NCBI RefSeq assembly: GCF_013374995.1
Contig: NZ_CP056030.1
Coordinates: forward strand, 3,938,501-4,002,500
From: Pseudomonas eucalypticola
GTDB lineage: Bacteria; Pseudomonadota; Gammaproteobacteria; Pseudomonadales; Pseudomonadaceae
DNA: 64,000 nucleotides
Direction: 5' to 3'
Shown here: positions 46,156 through 54,818 of the stretch, piece by piece
Numbering within the stretch: position 1 is the stretch's first letter
Layout of the letters: the number at the start of each line of letters is the position of its first letter
The notes under the pieces: generated by a model
The model's database searches: none
The model's input: the letters and a program-made list of their open reading frames with translations, nothing else
Told to the model about the DNA's origin: nothing
Translations under genes and position numbers: made by a program

Positions 46156-46614
46156 TCAGGTAGGGCGACGTTGCAGGCGCAGCGAACCAGGCGGTGGCTC
46201 GTTGAGCACCGCCCAGAATACCCCGAGGTCGGAAATCGCCGCGACGAACTCCTTGAACTCCACGGGTTTGACCACGTACGCGTTGACACCCAGTTCATAG
46301 GCGCGCATCAGGTCGGGCTCTTCACGTGACGAGGTCAGCATGACGGTGGGAATACTGCGCAGCTCCGGCGACTCGCGCACCGCCTTGAGCACCTCCAGGC
46401 CATCGACCTTGGGTAGTTTGAGGTCCAGCAGCAAGACCGCCGGGTTGCCCTCCAGCCGTTGGGCGTGGGCGTTGCGGCGCAGCAGGTAATCCAGGGCCTC
46501 GGCGCCGTCACGCATGACGATCACTTCGTTGGCCAGCTGGCTGCGCTCGAGCGCAAGCAGCGTGAGTTCCAGGTCTCGTGGGTTGTCTTCCACCAGCAGG
46601 ATGGGTTTGAGCAT
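46156..46614 (-). CDS. Single-domain response regulator (Rcp1-like)
   Basis: The 152-residue protein is a lone receiver domain: KPILLVEDNPRDLELTL, the phospho-acceptor Asp near 64 in LLLDLKLPKVDG, the Thr/Ser in VMLTSS and the Lys in AYVVKPVEF. Lone receivers of this form, with the NPRD and long beta4-alpha4 region, are usual partners of phytochrome kinases. It starts 17 bp after bphP and should take phosphate from it, with the downstream hybrid kinase as a further relay partner. Confidence 0.88.
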   Translation of the reverse strand: MLKPILLVEDNPRDLELTLLALERSQLANEVIVMRDGAEALDYLLRRNAHAQRLEGNPAVLLLDLKLPKVDGLEVLKAVRESPELRSIPTVMLTSSREEPDLMRAYELGVNAYVVKPVEFKEFVAAISDLGVFWAVLNEPPPGSLRLQRRPT

Positions 46615-46631
46615 CGATAGCCTCGGTAAAA

Positions 46632-48890
46632 TCATGCGGAATTGCGGGCCGGGTGGTGGGGCAAGGCGAAACTGAAGGTCGCCCCTTCGCCCAGGGCACC
46701 CTGGGCCCACACACGGCCGTCATGGCGTTCAATGATACGCCGGACGCTGGCCAAGCCAATGCCGGTACCTTCGAATTCTTCCATGCGATGCAAGCGTTGA
46801 AACACGCCGAACAGCTTGTCCACGTACTGCATGTCAAAGCCGACGCCGTTGTCACGAACATAGACCACGGTTTCGCCATTTTGCTCAGTGGCGCCTATCT
46901 CGATCACCGCAGGGTCGCTGTCCCGACTGTATTTGAGGGCATTGGAAATCAGGTTGCGCAGGGCAAGATGCAGGAACGCGGCATCGGCCAGCACCCGGGG
47001 CAGCGCCTGGACGTGCCACTGCACATCGCGGCCTTCGTAGTCAGGGATCATTTCCTGACGGATGGCGTCCACCAGCGCGCCCAGGTCGACATCGGACAAG
47101 CGCAGGGCGGAACGGCCCATCTGCGAGAAGCTCAGCAGGTTGTCCACCAGGCTGCCGGCGAATCGCGCCGACTCGCCGATGTGGTCGAGGAAGCGTTGGC
47201 CACGCTCCGATAGCTTCTCGCCCTCGAAGTCGCCCAATAGCTCGGCATAGCCGGCAATATGCCGCAACGGTGCCCGCAGGTCGTGAGACACGCTGTAGGA
47301 GAAAGCTTCGAGCTCCTTGTTGGAGCGCTTGAGTTCGCCCGCCAGCTGCGCCAGCTCCTCGGCCTTGCGCAACACGATGCCGAGCACCGCGGTGCGCAGC
47401 TCGGCCACCCCTTCGATTTCCAACGGGTCCCAAGGGCTGGAATAGCCTTTGACGGTTTCCTGCCAGCTGTCGAAACTGTGGCGTGGGTTGAGCGCGCCGC
47501 TGTCACTGATGCTTTTTTCCGGCTTGCCCGCCCAGTTCACACTGCGGGCCTGCTCGGGCTTGAACCAGATCAGGTAGTGGGAGTGGATTTCCGAGATGGC
47601 CACGGCCAGCACGCCACCCACCTGGGCAGCCAGGCCAGGCAACGACGGAATATCGCGGCCTACATTGTCGCTGTGAAAGACTTCATGGCCACCGCGCTCG
47701 GCCAGCCATTCGGTCAGGGCCTGCACCTGGGCTTCATCGGGGGTCTGGCCGACCAGGTCGCAGCTGGAGGCGGTAATGATCGCCGCGCCCTGGGCACGGG
47801 CAAAGCCGAGCAAGGTATCGCTCAGGGCCAACGCACCGTCACGCACGCTGTCACGGTCGGCCATGGCCGACAGCAGTTGCACGATCTGCTGGCGCACGCC
47901 CAGCAAGCGCTGATTGCGCACGTGCAACTCCATCGACTCGATTTGCAACGACAGCACGCTGCCCAGCAGCTCGCACGCCGTGCGGCTCTGGAACCGCACC
48001 GCCTTGGGTTCGGCATGGTGACAGGAGATCAAGCCCCACAGCCGCCCACCGACCACAATGGAAATCGACATGGACGCCAAGGTGCGCATGTTGCGCATGT
48101 ATTGCAGATGAACCGGCGAGACGCTGCGCAACGCCGCGTGACTAAGGTCTAGCGGCCGCTCGGTCAAGGGGTTGAGAGCGGGCACCAGAGCCGCGGGCAC
48201 GTAGTTGGCATCCTCGATCACACGGATGCGGTTGGCGCAGTACAGTGCGCGCGCCTGGGGCGGAATGTCTGCCGCAGGAAAGCACAGGCCCAGGTAGCTG
48301 GGGTAACCCGGGTCGGCCAGTTCGGCCAATACCAGGCCATCACCGGCTTCGTCGAAGCGGTAAGCCTTGACGCGGCCGAAGCCTGTGATGCGCTTCACCT
48401 CTGCCACCGCCTGGGCGCAGACCTGTTCAATGCTTTCGGCACCTTGCAGTTGGCCGATGAAGGTACGCACCAAAGGGTAAAGGTTGGCGTAGGCGGTCAG
48501 CACATCGCTGGCGGGCTCGAACTCGGCAATCAGCACACCGTCGAAACGGTGCACCATCAGCGCGATGGGCGGGCCCTGATAGTTGCCTACGGCGAAGCGC
48601 ACATCCGCCACATGCATGGGCTTGTGTTCGTCGCTGGTGCGCTCGGCCAACAGCCGCGCCACCTGATCGCCGCCCAGCAGCAGCTCCGGCAGGCGTCGCC
48701 CCAGCCACTGTAGCGCCGCCTCGCCAAGCCAGCGGTGAATGTTCTCACTGGCCTGCAGCACCGCCAGACTGTCGGGGTCCAGAACCAGCATGAAACCGTG
48801 GGGCTGAATGCTGCCAGGCAAATGAATGGGCTCTTTCGCGCAATTGGCGGTGGCCTGAGCCAAAGCCGCTGAAATGTCGCCGGATGTCAA
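46632..48890 (-). CDS. bphP: Bacteriophytochrome histidine kinase
   Basis: This is a red/far-red light sensor kinase that binds biliverdin. From TTG 48890 (AAGGAG seven bases upstream) the 752-residue product has Cys17 in ATANCAKEPIHLPG, the expected N-terminal chromophore-binding cysteine. PAS and GAF domains follow with FPAADIPPQARALY near 208, then a PHY domain with the tongue motif PRHSFDSW. The kinase has His near 534 in SYSVSHDLRAPLRH, and LRNLISNALKYS and DNGVGFDMQY. A longer start at ATG 48950 would put the Cys at 37 and lacks a good ribosome site. A heme oxygenase gene (bphO), often next to bphP, is absent here. Confidence 0.92.
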   Translation of the reverse strand: MTSGDISAALAQATANCAKEPIHLPGSIQPHGFMLVLDPDSLAVLQASENIHRWLGEAALQWLGRRLPELLLGGDQVARLLAERTSDEHKPMHVADVRFAVGNYQGPPIALMVHRFDGVLIAEFEPASDVLTAYANLYPLVRTFIGQLQGAESIEQVCAQAVAEVKRITGFGRVKAYRFDEAGDGLVLAELADPGYPSYLGLCFPAADIPPQARALYCANRIRVIEDANYVPAALVPALNPLTERPLDLSHAALRSVSPVHLQYMRNMRTLASMSISIVVGGRLWGLISCHHAEPKAVRFQSRTACELLGSVLSLQIESMELHVRNQRLLGVRQQIVQLLSAMADRDSVRDGALALSDTLLGFARAQGAAIITASSCDLVGQTPDEAQVQALTEWLAERGGHEVFHSDNVGRDIPSLPGLAAQVGGVLAVAISEIHSHYLIWFKPEQARSVNWAGKPEKSISDSGALNPRHSFDSWQETVKGYSSPWDPLEIEGVAELRTAVLGIVLRKAEELAQLAGELKRSNKELEAFSYSVSHDLRAPLRHIAGYAELLGDFEGEKLSERGQRFLDHIGESARFAGSLVDNLLSFSQMGRSALRLSDVDLGALVDAIRQEMIPDYEGRDVQWHVQALPRVLADAAFLHLALRNLISNALKYSRDSDPAVIEIGATEQNGETVVYVRDNGVGFDMQYVDKLFGVFQRLHRMEEFEGTGIGLASVRRIIERHDGRVWAQGALGEGATFSFALPHHPARNSA

Positions 48891-49127
48891 AGAAGATCTC
48901 CTTGTGCGTGCCCCGTTCTCTGCGCTGGAACGGGCACGTATCGTGGTCATCCGCTTGTTGTTAAACAGACACTCACGACTCAGACAGCACGATATCAAAT
49001 TCTATCGCTGCAACTGCAAAAAAAGTGGCTTTTACATGGCACCAGGCCGGTAGCCGGCGATGGCGAAGTAGCCCCTGCAGGACCAGACGAAGCTCGGGCG
49101 GGGCCAGATGCACGGCGGCTTGGCGCC

Positions 49128-49868
49128 TCAGCGCCCCTGCGCGACCAGTTCCCTGCCGTAACCCAGCAGCCAGTTGCGCACCTGGGGCGTGGTGCCAGCC
49201 TTGTCTGCCAGGTGGTGGGTGTTGTTGGACACCCAGGTCAGCCGTGTGTAGCTGTTGCCGCTGGCATCACGCATGCCGTACATCATGCCCCGGTGCCCGG
49301 CCAGGTCGACATTGGCCAGTTCCTTGATGGTCGTCACCGCCACCCCCTTGAGCACCATGTCCTGCAACAGCAGATCACCGTCGGGGCAATGCAGGTAACG
49401 GCGCAAGCCATTGAGCCCGTTCTCAGTGTACACCCCCATTCGGTAGGACACCTGCACTTCGCATTGACGCGTCTGGCTCAGTCGTGGCGCGTCGTACATG
49501 CCCTGCGGGCTCGCCAGCTTGCGCGCCGGGCGCTCACGCTGCACCTGCACCAGGCGCGACACCATGCTGGCATTGTCGACGGTTTCGACATAAGTACTGG
49601 GCTTGCGCCGCTCACGCAGCCTGCGCTCGATCTGTGCCCGTTCTTCAGCCGAAGGCCCCGCCGCCGGCCCAGTGCTGGCCCGCAGCAAATGGGCGCTGGT
49701 CATGGCGTCTTCCAGGCGGTCCTGGTCCTTGAAGGGAATGTCGAAAATGGAAATCTCATGGTAGCCCTCGTTTGTCGAAGGGCGTTCCAACGTGGCGGCG
49801 TGGCCAGATAGCGCTACCACCGCGGTAGCGAGAAACAGCGTGCTGGCCAGGATTCTGGGTGAGGTCAT
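49128..49868 (-). CDS. Secreted protein of unknown function
   Basis: The 246-residue product has a signal peptide (MTSPRILASTLFLATAVVAL, cleavage near SGHAA). The mature part contains a charged helical stretch (SAEERAQIERRLRERRKP near 73) and a C-terminal half with two cysteines (RQCEVQVSYRMG and YLHCPDGDLL). The N-terminal TNEGYHEISIFDIPF is also distinctive. I recognise no family. It is a separate unit: 237 bp to the bphP start on one side and 133 bp to the next small gene on the other. Confidence 0.7.
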   Translation of the reverse strand: MTSPRILASTLFLATAVVALSGHAATLERPSTNEGYHEISIFDIPFKDQDRLEDAMTSAHLLRASTGPAAGPSAEERAQIERRLRERRKPSTYVETVDNASMVSRLVQVQRERPARKLASPQGMYDAPRLSQTRQCEVQVSYRMGVYTENGLNGLRRYLHCPDGDLLLQDMVLKGVAVTTIKELANVDLAGHRGMMYGMRDASGNSYTRLTWVSNNTHHLADKAGTTPQVRNWLLGYGRELVAQGR

Positions 49869-50001
49869 GGTTTCAGTCCTTGAAACGCAAGGTTCCGCGC
49901 GACAGGCGGCAGGGGAACGTTATTTTTACTACAAAGAGGGTAGCCGGGAAATGGCCATGGCCTCATGACGTGAATCAATTCCCTGGCACCCACTGACGCC
50001 G

Positions 50002-50235
50002 CTAGCGCTCGCGATGCTCCTCAGGGCCTGCGCCCAGCGCGGCGGCAATCAGTTCATCGACCGCCGAGGCACACTGCACGCGGAATTGAGCCGGGTGCGT
50101 ACACAGCTCCGGGCTGCCCAGTATCCCCAGCTTGGCGGCCTCGGCCACTGTGCCCAGGTCGATGCCCTGGGCCTTGAGCTGCTGAATGATGGCCAGCATC
50201 GCCACTTTTTGTTGCTCTGACGTCACTCTGTACAT
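50002..50235 (-). CDS. Small hypothetical protein
   Basis: The 77-residue product begins MYRVTSEQQKVAMLAIIQQL and continues with LKAQGIDLGTVAEAAKLGILG and two cysteines. It appears helical and cytoplasmic, with no membrane segment. The start is supported by GAGGAG about eight bases upstream on the minus strand. It is rich in Ala, Gln and Glu. No family was recognised. Confidence 0.6.
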   Translation of the reverse strand: MYRVTSEQQKVAMLAIIQQLKAQGIDLGTVAEAAKLGILGSPELCTHPAQFRVQCASAVDELIAAALGAGPEEHRER

Positions 50236-50343
50236 GGCCGACTCTCCTCAGCCCACATGATTGGGACTGGCAGGCGTTAGGCACAGAACAGAGGGCGCTG
50301 GTTCAGAATTTATCACGGCGCGGGGGGGACTTGCGCGTAGCGG

Positions 50344-50389
50344 AAAAAACAAAAAGGGCCTGCCGACGGTAACGTCTGGCAAGCCCTTG
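50344..50389 (-). terminator. Intrinsic terminator after tRNA-Leu
   Basis: On the minus strand an imperfect stem (AAGGGCTTGCCAGACG opposite CGTCGGCAGGCCCTT, loop TTAC) is followed by TTTTTGTTTTTT. It lies 8 bases after the CCA end of tRNA-Leu. Confidence 0.8.
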
Positions 50390-50396
50390 ATTTGTT

Positions 50397-50483
50397 TGGT
50401 GCCCGGAGCCGGGGTCGAACCGGCACGTCCTTACGAACGGGGGATTTTAAGTCCCATGCGTCTACCAATTTCGCCATCCGGGC
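50397..50483 (-). tRNA. tRNA-Leu, anticodon TAA
   Basis: This is an 87-base leucine tRNA with encoded CCA. The acceptor strands are GCCCGGA and TCCGGGC, the anticodon loop reads CTTAAAA (anticodon TAA), there is a long variable arm as expected for tRNA-Leu, and the T-arm has GGTTCGACCCC. It has its own terminator downstream and is separated from tRNA-Cys by another one, so it needs its own promoter; a weak minus-strand -10 box TAAGAT lies at 50512-50517. Confidence 0.97.
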
Positions 50484-50666
50484 GGTAGCGCGATACAGCC
50501 TGAGTGCGAGGGATCTTACACCCCTGCCCCGCCTTCATACGGAACCCTAATAACGTTTAAACCGTTTTAGCGCACCAACAGCGAGCCGATGAATATATAC
50601 ACCCGTCCCTGAACAAGCAACAACGTTCAGGCACTTTCCCAGACAAAATATTTCATTGCCTGGAAA

Positions 50667-50702
50667 TAAAAAAGCCCTGTAGATCAGTGATCTACAGGGC
50701 TT
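50667..50702 (-). terminator. Intrinsic terminator after tRNA-Cys
   Basis: GCCCTGTAGATCA (50674-50686) and TGATCTACAGGGC (50688-50700) form a perfect 13-bp inverted repeat with one central base. On the minus strand it is followed by a run of T residues (plus strand AAATAAAAAA). It ends the pgsA-tRNA-Gly-tRNA-Cys transcript. Confidence 0.9.
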
Positions 50703-50710
50703 CGTTATAA

Positions 50711-50784
50711 TGGAGGCCGAGGTCGGAATCGAACCGGCGTAGACGGATTTGCAATCCGGAGCATAACCACTTTGCTACTCGGCC
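50711..50784 (-). tRNA. tRNA-Cys, anticodon GCA
   Basis: This is a 74-base tRNA with encoded CCA. The acceptor strands are GGCCGAG and CTCGGCC, the anticodon loop is TTTGCAA (anticodon GCA), the T-arm is GGTTCGATTCC and the discriminator base is U, typical of tRNA-Cys. It lies 42 bases downstream of tRNA-Gly in the same transcript. Confidence 0.97.
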
Positions 50785-50826
50785 TCAAATGTACAGCAAC
50801 TTACAACCGCTGCTCCACATAAAAAC

Positions 50827-50902
<76 letters not shown>

Positions 50903-50968
50903 GTCGTGTTGATGGGCGCCATTCTAGCGATTTAAAAATCGCCGTCAACCCCTTGATTCAAAAAAGTT

Positions 50969-51529
50969 TTATTTATTTTCAGTTTGGCTGTTCAGGTGCG
51001 GCCAGGCGGCACGCAGGTAGTGGGCCATGGACCACAGCGTCAGGCCAGCCGCGACCATCAGCAAGGTGTAGCCCAGCAGCACCCAGGCGTCGATCTGCGC
51101 GGGGTTGCCCAGCAGGATCACCAGGGCGAGCATTTGCGCCGCGGTTTTCCACTTGCCCATGCTGGACACGGCCACATGGGCACGCGCACCGATTTCGGCC
51201 ATCCACTCGCGCAAGGCAGAGACGACGATTTCCCGGCCGATGATCACTGCCGCAGGCAGGGTCAGCCAGACGTTATGGTGCTCCTGCACCAGCAGCACCA
51301 GGGCCACGGCTACCATCAGCTTGTCGGCCACCGGGTCCAGGAAGGCGCCGAAGGGTGTGCTCTGCTCCAGGCGCCGGGCCAAATAGCCGTCCAGCCAGTC
51401 GGTGGCTGCGGCGATGGCGAAGACCGTGCTGGCCGCCGCATAGCTCCACGTATAGGGGAGGTAGAACAGCAGGATGAAAAACGGAATGAGCAGGACGCGC
51501 AGAACGGTAAGCAGGTTCGGGATATTCAT
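50969..51529 (-). CDS. pgsA: CDP-diacylglycerol-glycerol-3-phosphate 3-phosphatidyltransferase
   Basis: PgsA joins CDP-diacylglycerol with glycerol-3-phosphate, the committed step to phosphatidylglycerol and cardiolipin in the inner membrane. The 186-residue protein starts [18 protein letters not shown] and has the CDP-alcohol phosphotransferase motif spread over [12 protein letters not shown]...[10 protein letters not shown], with the four metal-binding aspartates. Several membrane helices are evident. ATG 51529 is used; ATG 51535 is possible. It follows uvrC by 33 bp and precedes three tRNA genes. Confidence 0.95.
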   Translation of the reverse strand: MNIPNLLTVLRVLLIPFFILLFYLPYTWSYAAASTVFAIAAATDWLDGYLARRLEQSTPFGAFLDPVADKLMVAVALVLLVQEHHNVWLTLPAAVIIGREIVVSALREWMAEIGARAHVAVSSMGKWKTAAQMLALVILLGNPAQIDAWVLLGYTLLMVAAGLTLWSMAHYLRAAWPHLNSQTENK

Positions 51530-51562
51530 CGGCACAACTGGCGGCTGGGTGAGTGGGGCATT

Positions 51563-53386
51563 CTACTCGCTGTGCAGGTTCGCATAAATCGACTCTGCGA
51601 GCTTTTTGCTGATCCCCGGGGCTTTGGCGATTTCGTCGATGCTTGCACGAGACAGCTCTTGCAGGCCACCAAAATGTTTCAATAAATCACGACGACGCTT
51701 GGGCCCTACCCCCGCCACCCCTTCCAGGGTGGAGGTGCGACGGGTTTTTCCACGCCGGGCGCGGTGGCCGGTGATGGCAAAGCGGTGAGCTTCGTCGCGG
51801 ATCTGCTGGATCAGGTGCAACGCGGGGGAATCGCCCTTGAGGGTGAACTCATGGGCCACGTCATTGAGGTACAGGGTCTCGAAACCGGCCTTGCGGGTGG
51901 TGCCCTTGGCCACGCCCAGCAGGATCAGGTCGGGGATCGCCAGTTCCTGGAGCACGTCGCGGGCCATGTTCAACTGGCCCTTGCCGCCGTCCACCAGCAG
52001 CACGTCGGGCAGCTTGCCCTCGCCGTCCTTGATACGGCTGAAGCGCCGCGTCAGGGCCTGGTGCATGGCCGCGTAGTCGTCGCCGGCGGTGACGCCCTCG
52101 ATGTTGTAGCGGCGATAGTCCGACTTGATCGGCCCCTCGGGGCCGAACACCACGCAGGACGCCACGGTGGCCTCGCCGCTGGAGTGACTGATGTCGTAGC
52201 ATTCCAGGCGTTGAGGCGGCTCGTCCAGGTTGAGCACATCGGCCAGGGCCTCGAACCGCGCCGCCACATGTTGGCGGTTGGCCAGCCGCGCAGCCAGGGC
52301 TTGCTCGGCATTGGTGACGGCCAGTTGTTGCCAGCGTGCCCGGGTACCGCGCACCCGGTGGCTGACGCTCAACTCGCGGCCGCGCAGGGTGTCGATGGCG
52401 GCCACCAGGGCCTCGACATCCTCCGGCACCACGTTGACGATCAGTTCCGCCGGCAGGTCGCGCTCGCTGCTGGTGAGGTAATACTGGGCCAGGAACGCCG
52501 ACATGACCTCGGCAACCTCTTCCTCGATACCCACCTGGGGAAAGAAATTCTTGCTGCCCAGCACCCGCCCGCCCCGCACGCTGATCAGGTGCACGCAAGC
52601 GCCGCCCGGGTTGACGAACGCGGCGACCACGTCCACATCGCCGCTGCCGCCTTCCATGTTCTGCTGGTCCTGCACCCGGCGCAGCAAGGCGATCTGGTCA
52701 CGCAACAGCGCAGCGTTCTCGAAATCCAGGCCCATGGCGGCTTTTTCCATGCTCGCCGACAGTTCATCGGTGAGCTGGTGGCTGCGCCCCTCCAGGAACA
52801 TGATGGAGTGACGCACGTCCTCGGCATATTCCTGCGGCTCCACCAGGCCCACGCACGGCGCCTTGCAGCGCTTGATCTGGTATTGCAGGCACGGGCGGGT
52901 GCGGTTCCTGTAGTAGCTGTCCTCGCACTGGCGCACGAAGAACGTCTTCTGCAGCAGGCTCAGGCTTTCGCGAATGGCGCCGGCACTGGGGTACGGCCCG
53001 AAATACTTGCCCTTGGCCTTCTTCGCCCCACGATGAATGCTCAGCCGTGGGAACGCACCGTCGGACAGGAACACGTAGGGGTAGGATTTGTCGTCGCGCA
53101 GCAGGATGTTGTACGGCGGCCGCCATTCCTTGATGAGCGTCTGCTCCAGCAGCAGCGCTTCGGTTTCGTTGCCGGTGATGGTGGTTTCCACCTGGGCGAT
53201 TCGCCCGACCAGCGCAGCGGTCTTGGGCGCCAGGCCGGTCTTGCGAAAATAGCTGGCCAGGCGTTTCTTGAGGTTCTTGGCCTTGCCGACGTAAAGCAGG
53301 CGTGCCTCGCTGTCGAACATGCGGTAGACACCCGGGCGGGCGCTGCAGGTGGACAGGAAGGCAGAAGGTTCGAAGGGGGTTTCCAT
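51563..53386 (-). CDS. uvrC: Excinuclease ABC subunit C
   Basis: UvrC makes the two cuts around a lesion in nucleotide excision repair with UvrA and UvrB. The 607-residue protein has the GIY-YIG nuclease domain at the N-terminus ([20 protein letters not shown]), the UvrB-binding UVR region near 205, the RNase H-like C-terminal nuclease ([36 protein letters not shown]) and tandem helix-hairpin-helix motifs ([18 protein letters not shown]). ATG 53386 lies 2 bases after the gacA stop; TTG 53392 overlaps it. Confidence 0.97.
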   Translation of the reverse strand: METPFEPSAFLSTCSARPGVYRMFDSEARLLYVGKAKNLKKRLASYFRKTGLAPKTAALVGRIAQVETTITGNETEALLLEQTLIKEWRPPYNILLRDDKSYPYVFLSDGAFPRLSIHRGAKKAKGKYFGPYPSAGAIRESLSLLQKTFFVRQCEDSYYRNRTRPCLQYQIKRCKAPCVGLVEPQEYAEDVRHSIMFLEGRSHQLTDELSASMEKAAMGLDFENAALLRDQIALLRRVQDQQNMEGGSGDVDVVAAFVNPGGACVHLISVRGGRVLGSKNFFPQVGIEEEVAEVMSAFLAQYYLTSSERDLPAELIVNVVPEDVEALVAAIDTLRGRELSVSHRVRGTRARWQQLAVTNAEQALAARLANRQHVAARFEALADVLNLDEPPQRLECYDISHSSGEATVASCVVFGPEGPIKSDYRRYNIEGVTAGDDYAAMHQALTRRFSRIKDGEGKLPDVLLVDGGKGQLNMARDVLQELAIPDLILLGVAKGTTRKAGFETLYLNDVAHEFTLKGDSPALHLIQQIRDEAHRFAITGHRARRGKTRRTSTLEGVAGVGPKRRRDLLKHFGGLQELSRASIDEIAKAPGISKKLAESIYANLHSE

Positions 53387-53388
53387 GT

Positions 53389-54032
53389 TCAAAGGCTGGC
53401 GTCGACCATACCGTGTCGCACGGCCAGCAAGGTGAGTTCGACGTCACTGGCGATCGACAACTTTTCAAAGATGCGGTAGCGGTAAGTATTCACCGTTTTG
53501 GGTGAAAGGCATAGCTTGTCGGAGATGATCTGCACTTTCTGGCAGTTGACGATCATCAGCGCGATCTGGATCTCACGTTCGGACAACAGGTCGAACGGCG
53601 AGTTCGTGGTCTGCGGCTGGAACGACTTGAGCGCCAGCTGCTGGGCGATCTGCGGGCTGATGTAGCGCTGGCCGGCGAACACCAGGCGAATGGCCTGGAC
53701 CATTTCATCGAGCCCCGCCCCCTTGGTCAGGTAGCCAGCGGCACCGGCCTGGAGCAACCGGGTGGGGAACGGGTCTTCCTCACAGACAGTCACGGCCACC
53801 ACCTTGATGTCCGGGTGCCTGCTGAGCAACTTGCGGGTCGCCTCAAGGCCGCCGATGCCGGGCATCTTGACGTCCATGAGCACCACGTCTGGCTTGAGGT
53901 CGCTGGTGAATTTCAGGGCGTCTTCACCCGATTCCGCCTGGCCGATGACCTGCAGCCCGTCGATGTCGGCCAACATCCGAGTGATGCCTGTACGTACCAG
54001 ATCATGATCATCGACAACTAGGCCCTAATCAA
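53389..54032 (-). pseudogene. gacA: Response regulator GacA, frameshifted at codon 4
   Basis: GacA is the response regulator of the GacS/GacA system that switches on the Rsm small RNAs, and through them secondary metabolism, secretion and biofilm traits. The reading frame gives VVDDHDLVRTGITRMLADID, the phospho-acceptor Asp in VVLMDVKMPGIGGLE and a C-terminal LuxR-type HTH (LSEREIQIALMIV; SPKTVNTYRYRIFEKL). It covers the whole protein except the first residues. The usual TTG start (54032-54030) has GAGGTG five bases upstream, but reads TTG ATT AGG GCC TAG: one base is missing in codon 4, normally Val, and the frame stops. The next standard start, ATG 53976, loses about 19 residues including the acidic pair Asp8-Asp9 and the first beta strand, and has no ribosome site. 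uvrC follows directly. Confidence 0.85.
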
Positions 54033-54143
54033 GCAGACACCTCGTTCTTGGGCTTTGAAGGAATTGTTAGCCACCTTAGCAAAAAATCGGATCCGGAACC
54101 TAGCGCAAAGCGTCATGCACATGACGCCATGCGTCCGTTGCCA

Positions 54144-54512
54144 TCATTTGGCGCGCGGCGAACCTCGTCGCGGCCGGGCGGAATAGTTGGCTGCCATCTC
54201 GGCCAGGCTGTTGGCCATCTGGCGGATGGCATCCTGGCCCTCCCGCGGCAGCACACGATAATGCCCCAGAACATGCTCCTCGGCCTGACTGAGGCGATCG
54301 GCGGGTATCGGCGTGCGCACCCCGGTCAGCACATACAGCACATCCACGCCCTGCGTCGCGACCTTGGCCAGGTAATTGGCCTTGGGCGTGCGCTCGCCAC
54401 TCTCATACTTGCCCTGGGCGTTGGGCTCGACGCCGCCGATATCGCCGAACTCTTTTTGAGTCAGGCCGAGCCTGTCCCGTTCTTCCCGTAAACGCGAACC
54501 GATTCCAGTCAT
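54144..54512 (-). CDS. XRE-family (Cro/CI-type) transcriptional regulator
   Basis: The 122-residue protein has an N-terminal helix-turn-helix (IGSRLREERDRLGLTQKEFG, then NAQGKYESGERTPKANYLAK) and a C-terminal helical region. There is no peptidase-like domain, so it is not a RecA-cleaved repressor. ATG 54512 faces the small gene at 54594; an 18-bp palindrome lies between the two starts. It probably represses itself and its neighbour. The usual short distance to gacA suggests a fixed chromosomal gene rather than a prophage. Confidence 0.85.
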   Translation of the reverse strand: MTGIGSRLREERDRLGLTQKEFGDIGGVEPNAQGKYESGERTPKANYLAKVATQGVDVLYVLTGVRTPIPADRLSQAEEHVLGHYRVLPREGQDAIRQMANSLAEMAANYSARPRRGSPRAK

Positions 54513-54535
54513 TTGAATGTATAATCCCTTATTAA

Positions 54536-54553
54536 TCACCCATACGGGTGATA
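54536..54553. promoter_or_regulatory. Palindromic operator between divergent regulators
   Basis: ATCACCC (54536-54542) and GGGTGAT (54547-54553) are exact inverses around ATAC. The site lies in an AT-rich 81-bp gap with a plus-strand TATAAT at 54521-54526. Its place and symmetry fit binding by the XRE regulator. Confidence 0.6.
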
Positions 54554-54593
54554 TTTTTAACCACAATTACACCAAATAAAACGGACTTGAACT

Positions 54594-54806
54594 ATGCACG
54601 GTATACGGACTGCCGCACAAGCCAGGGCCTGGCTCGACCAGCAGGGAAAATCAGTACAAGAATTTGCCAGGGAACACGGCGTGGACCCCGCCACCACCTA
54701 CCAGGTGCTGTCGGGACGCAAGAAAGGCCGCCGCGGGGAATCGCACAAGGTGGCCGTCTTGTTGGGGATGAAGGAAGGAATAGTGCCCGACTACACCACA
54801 GGCTGA
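54594..54806 (+). CDS. Small DNA-binding protein, BcepMu gp16-like
   Basis: The 70-residue product starts MHGIRTAAQARAWLDQQGKS and continues VQEFAREHGVDPATTYQVLS then GRKKGRRGESHKVAVLLGMK. It has a short helix-turn-helix with a basic GRKKGRRGE segment, the pattern I associate with phage BcepMu gp16-type (Ner-like) proteins. It is divergent from the XRE regulator, forming a CI/Cro-like arrangement. There are no phage structural or integrase genes nearby. Family call is moderate; DNA binding is likely. Confidence 0.65.
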   Translation: MHGIRTAAQARAWLDQQGKSVQEFAREHGVDPATTYQVLSGRKKGRRGESHKVAVLLGMKEGIVPDYTTG

Positions 54807-54818
54807 CCGCACGGCCGA

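Noticed and set aside
46122..46298. A longer N-terminus for the hybrid kinase
   Set aside because: The extension overlaps the response regulator gene and encodes Ser/Arg-rich shadow sequence; the receiver domain begins right at ATG 46121.
53389..53976. Accepting ATG 53976 as the normal gacA start
   Set aside because: It lacks a ribosome site and cuts off conserved N-terminal residues that are still encoded upstream in frame, while the true TTG and its ribosome site are plainly visible one base out of frame.
54144..54806. Prophage or pyocin remnant at the XRE/gp16-like pair
   Set aside because: No integrase, lysis or structural genes, no attachment repeats and no change in base composition around it.
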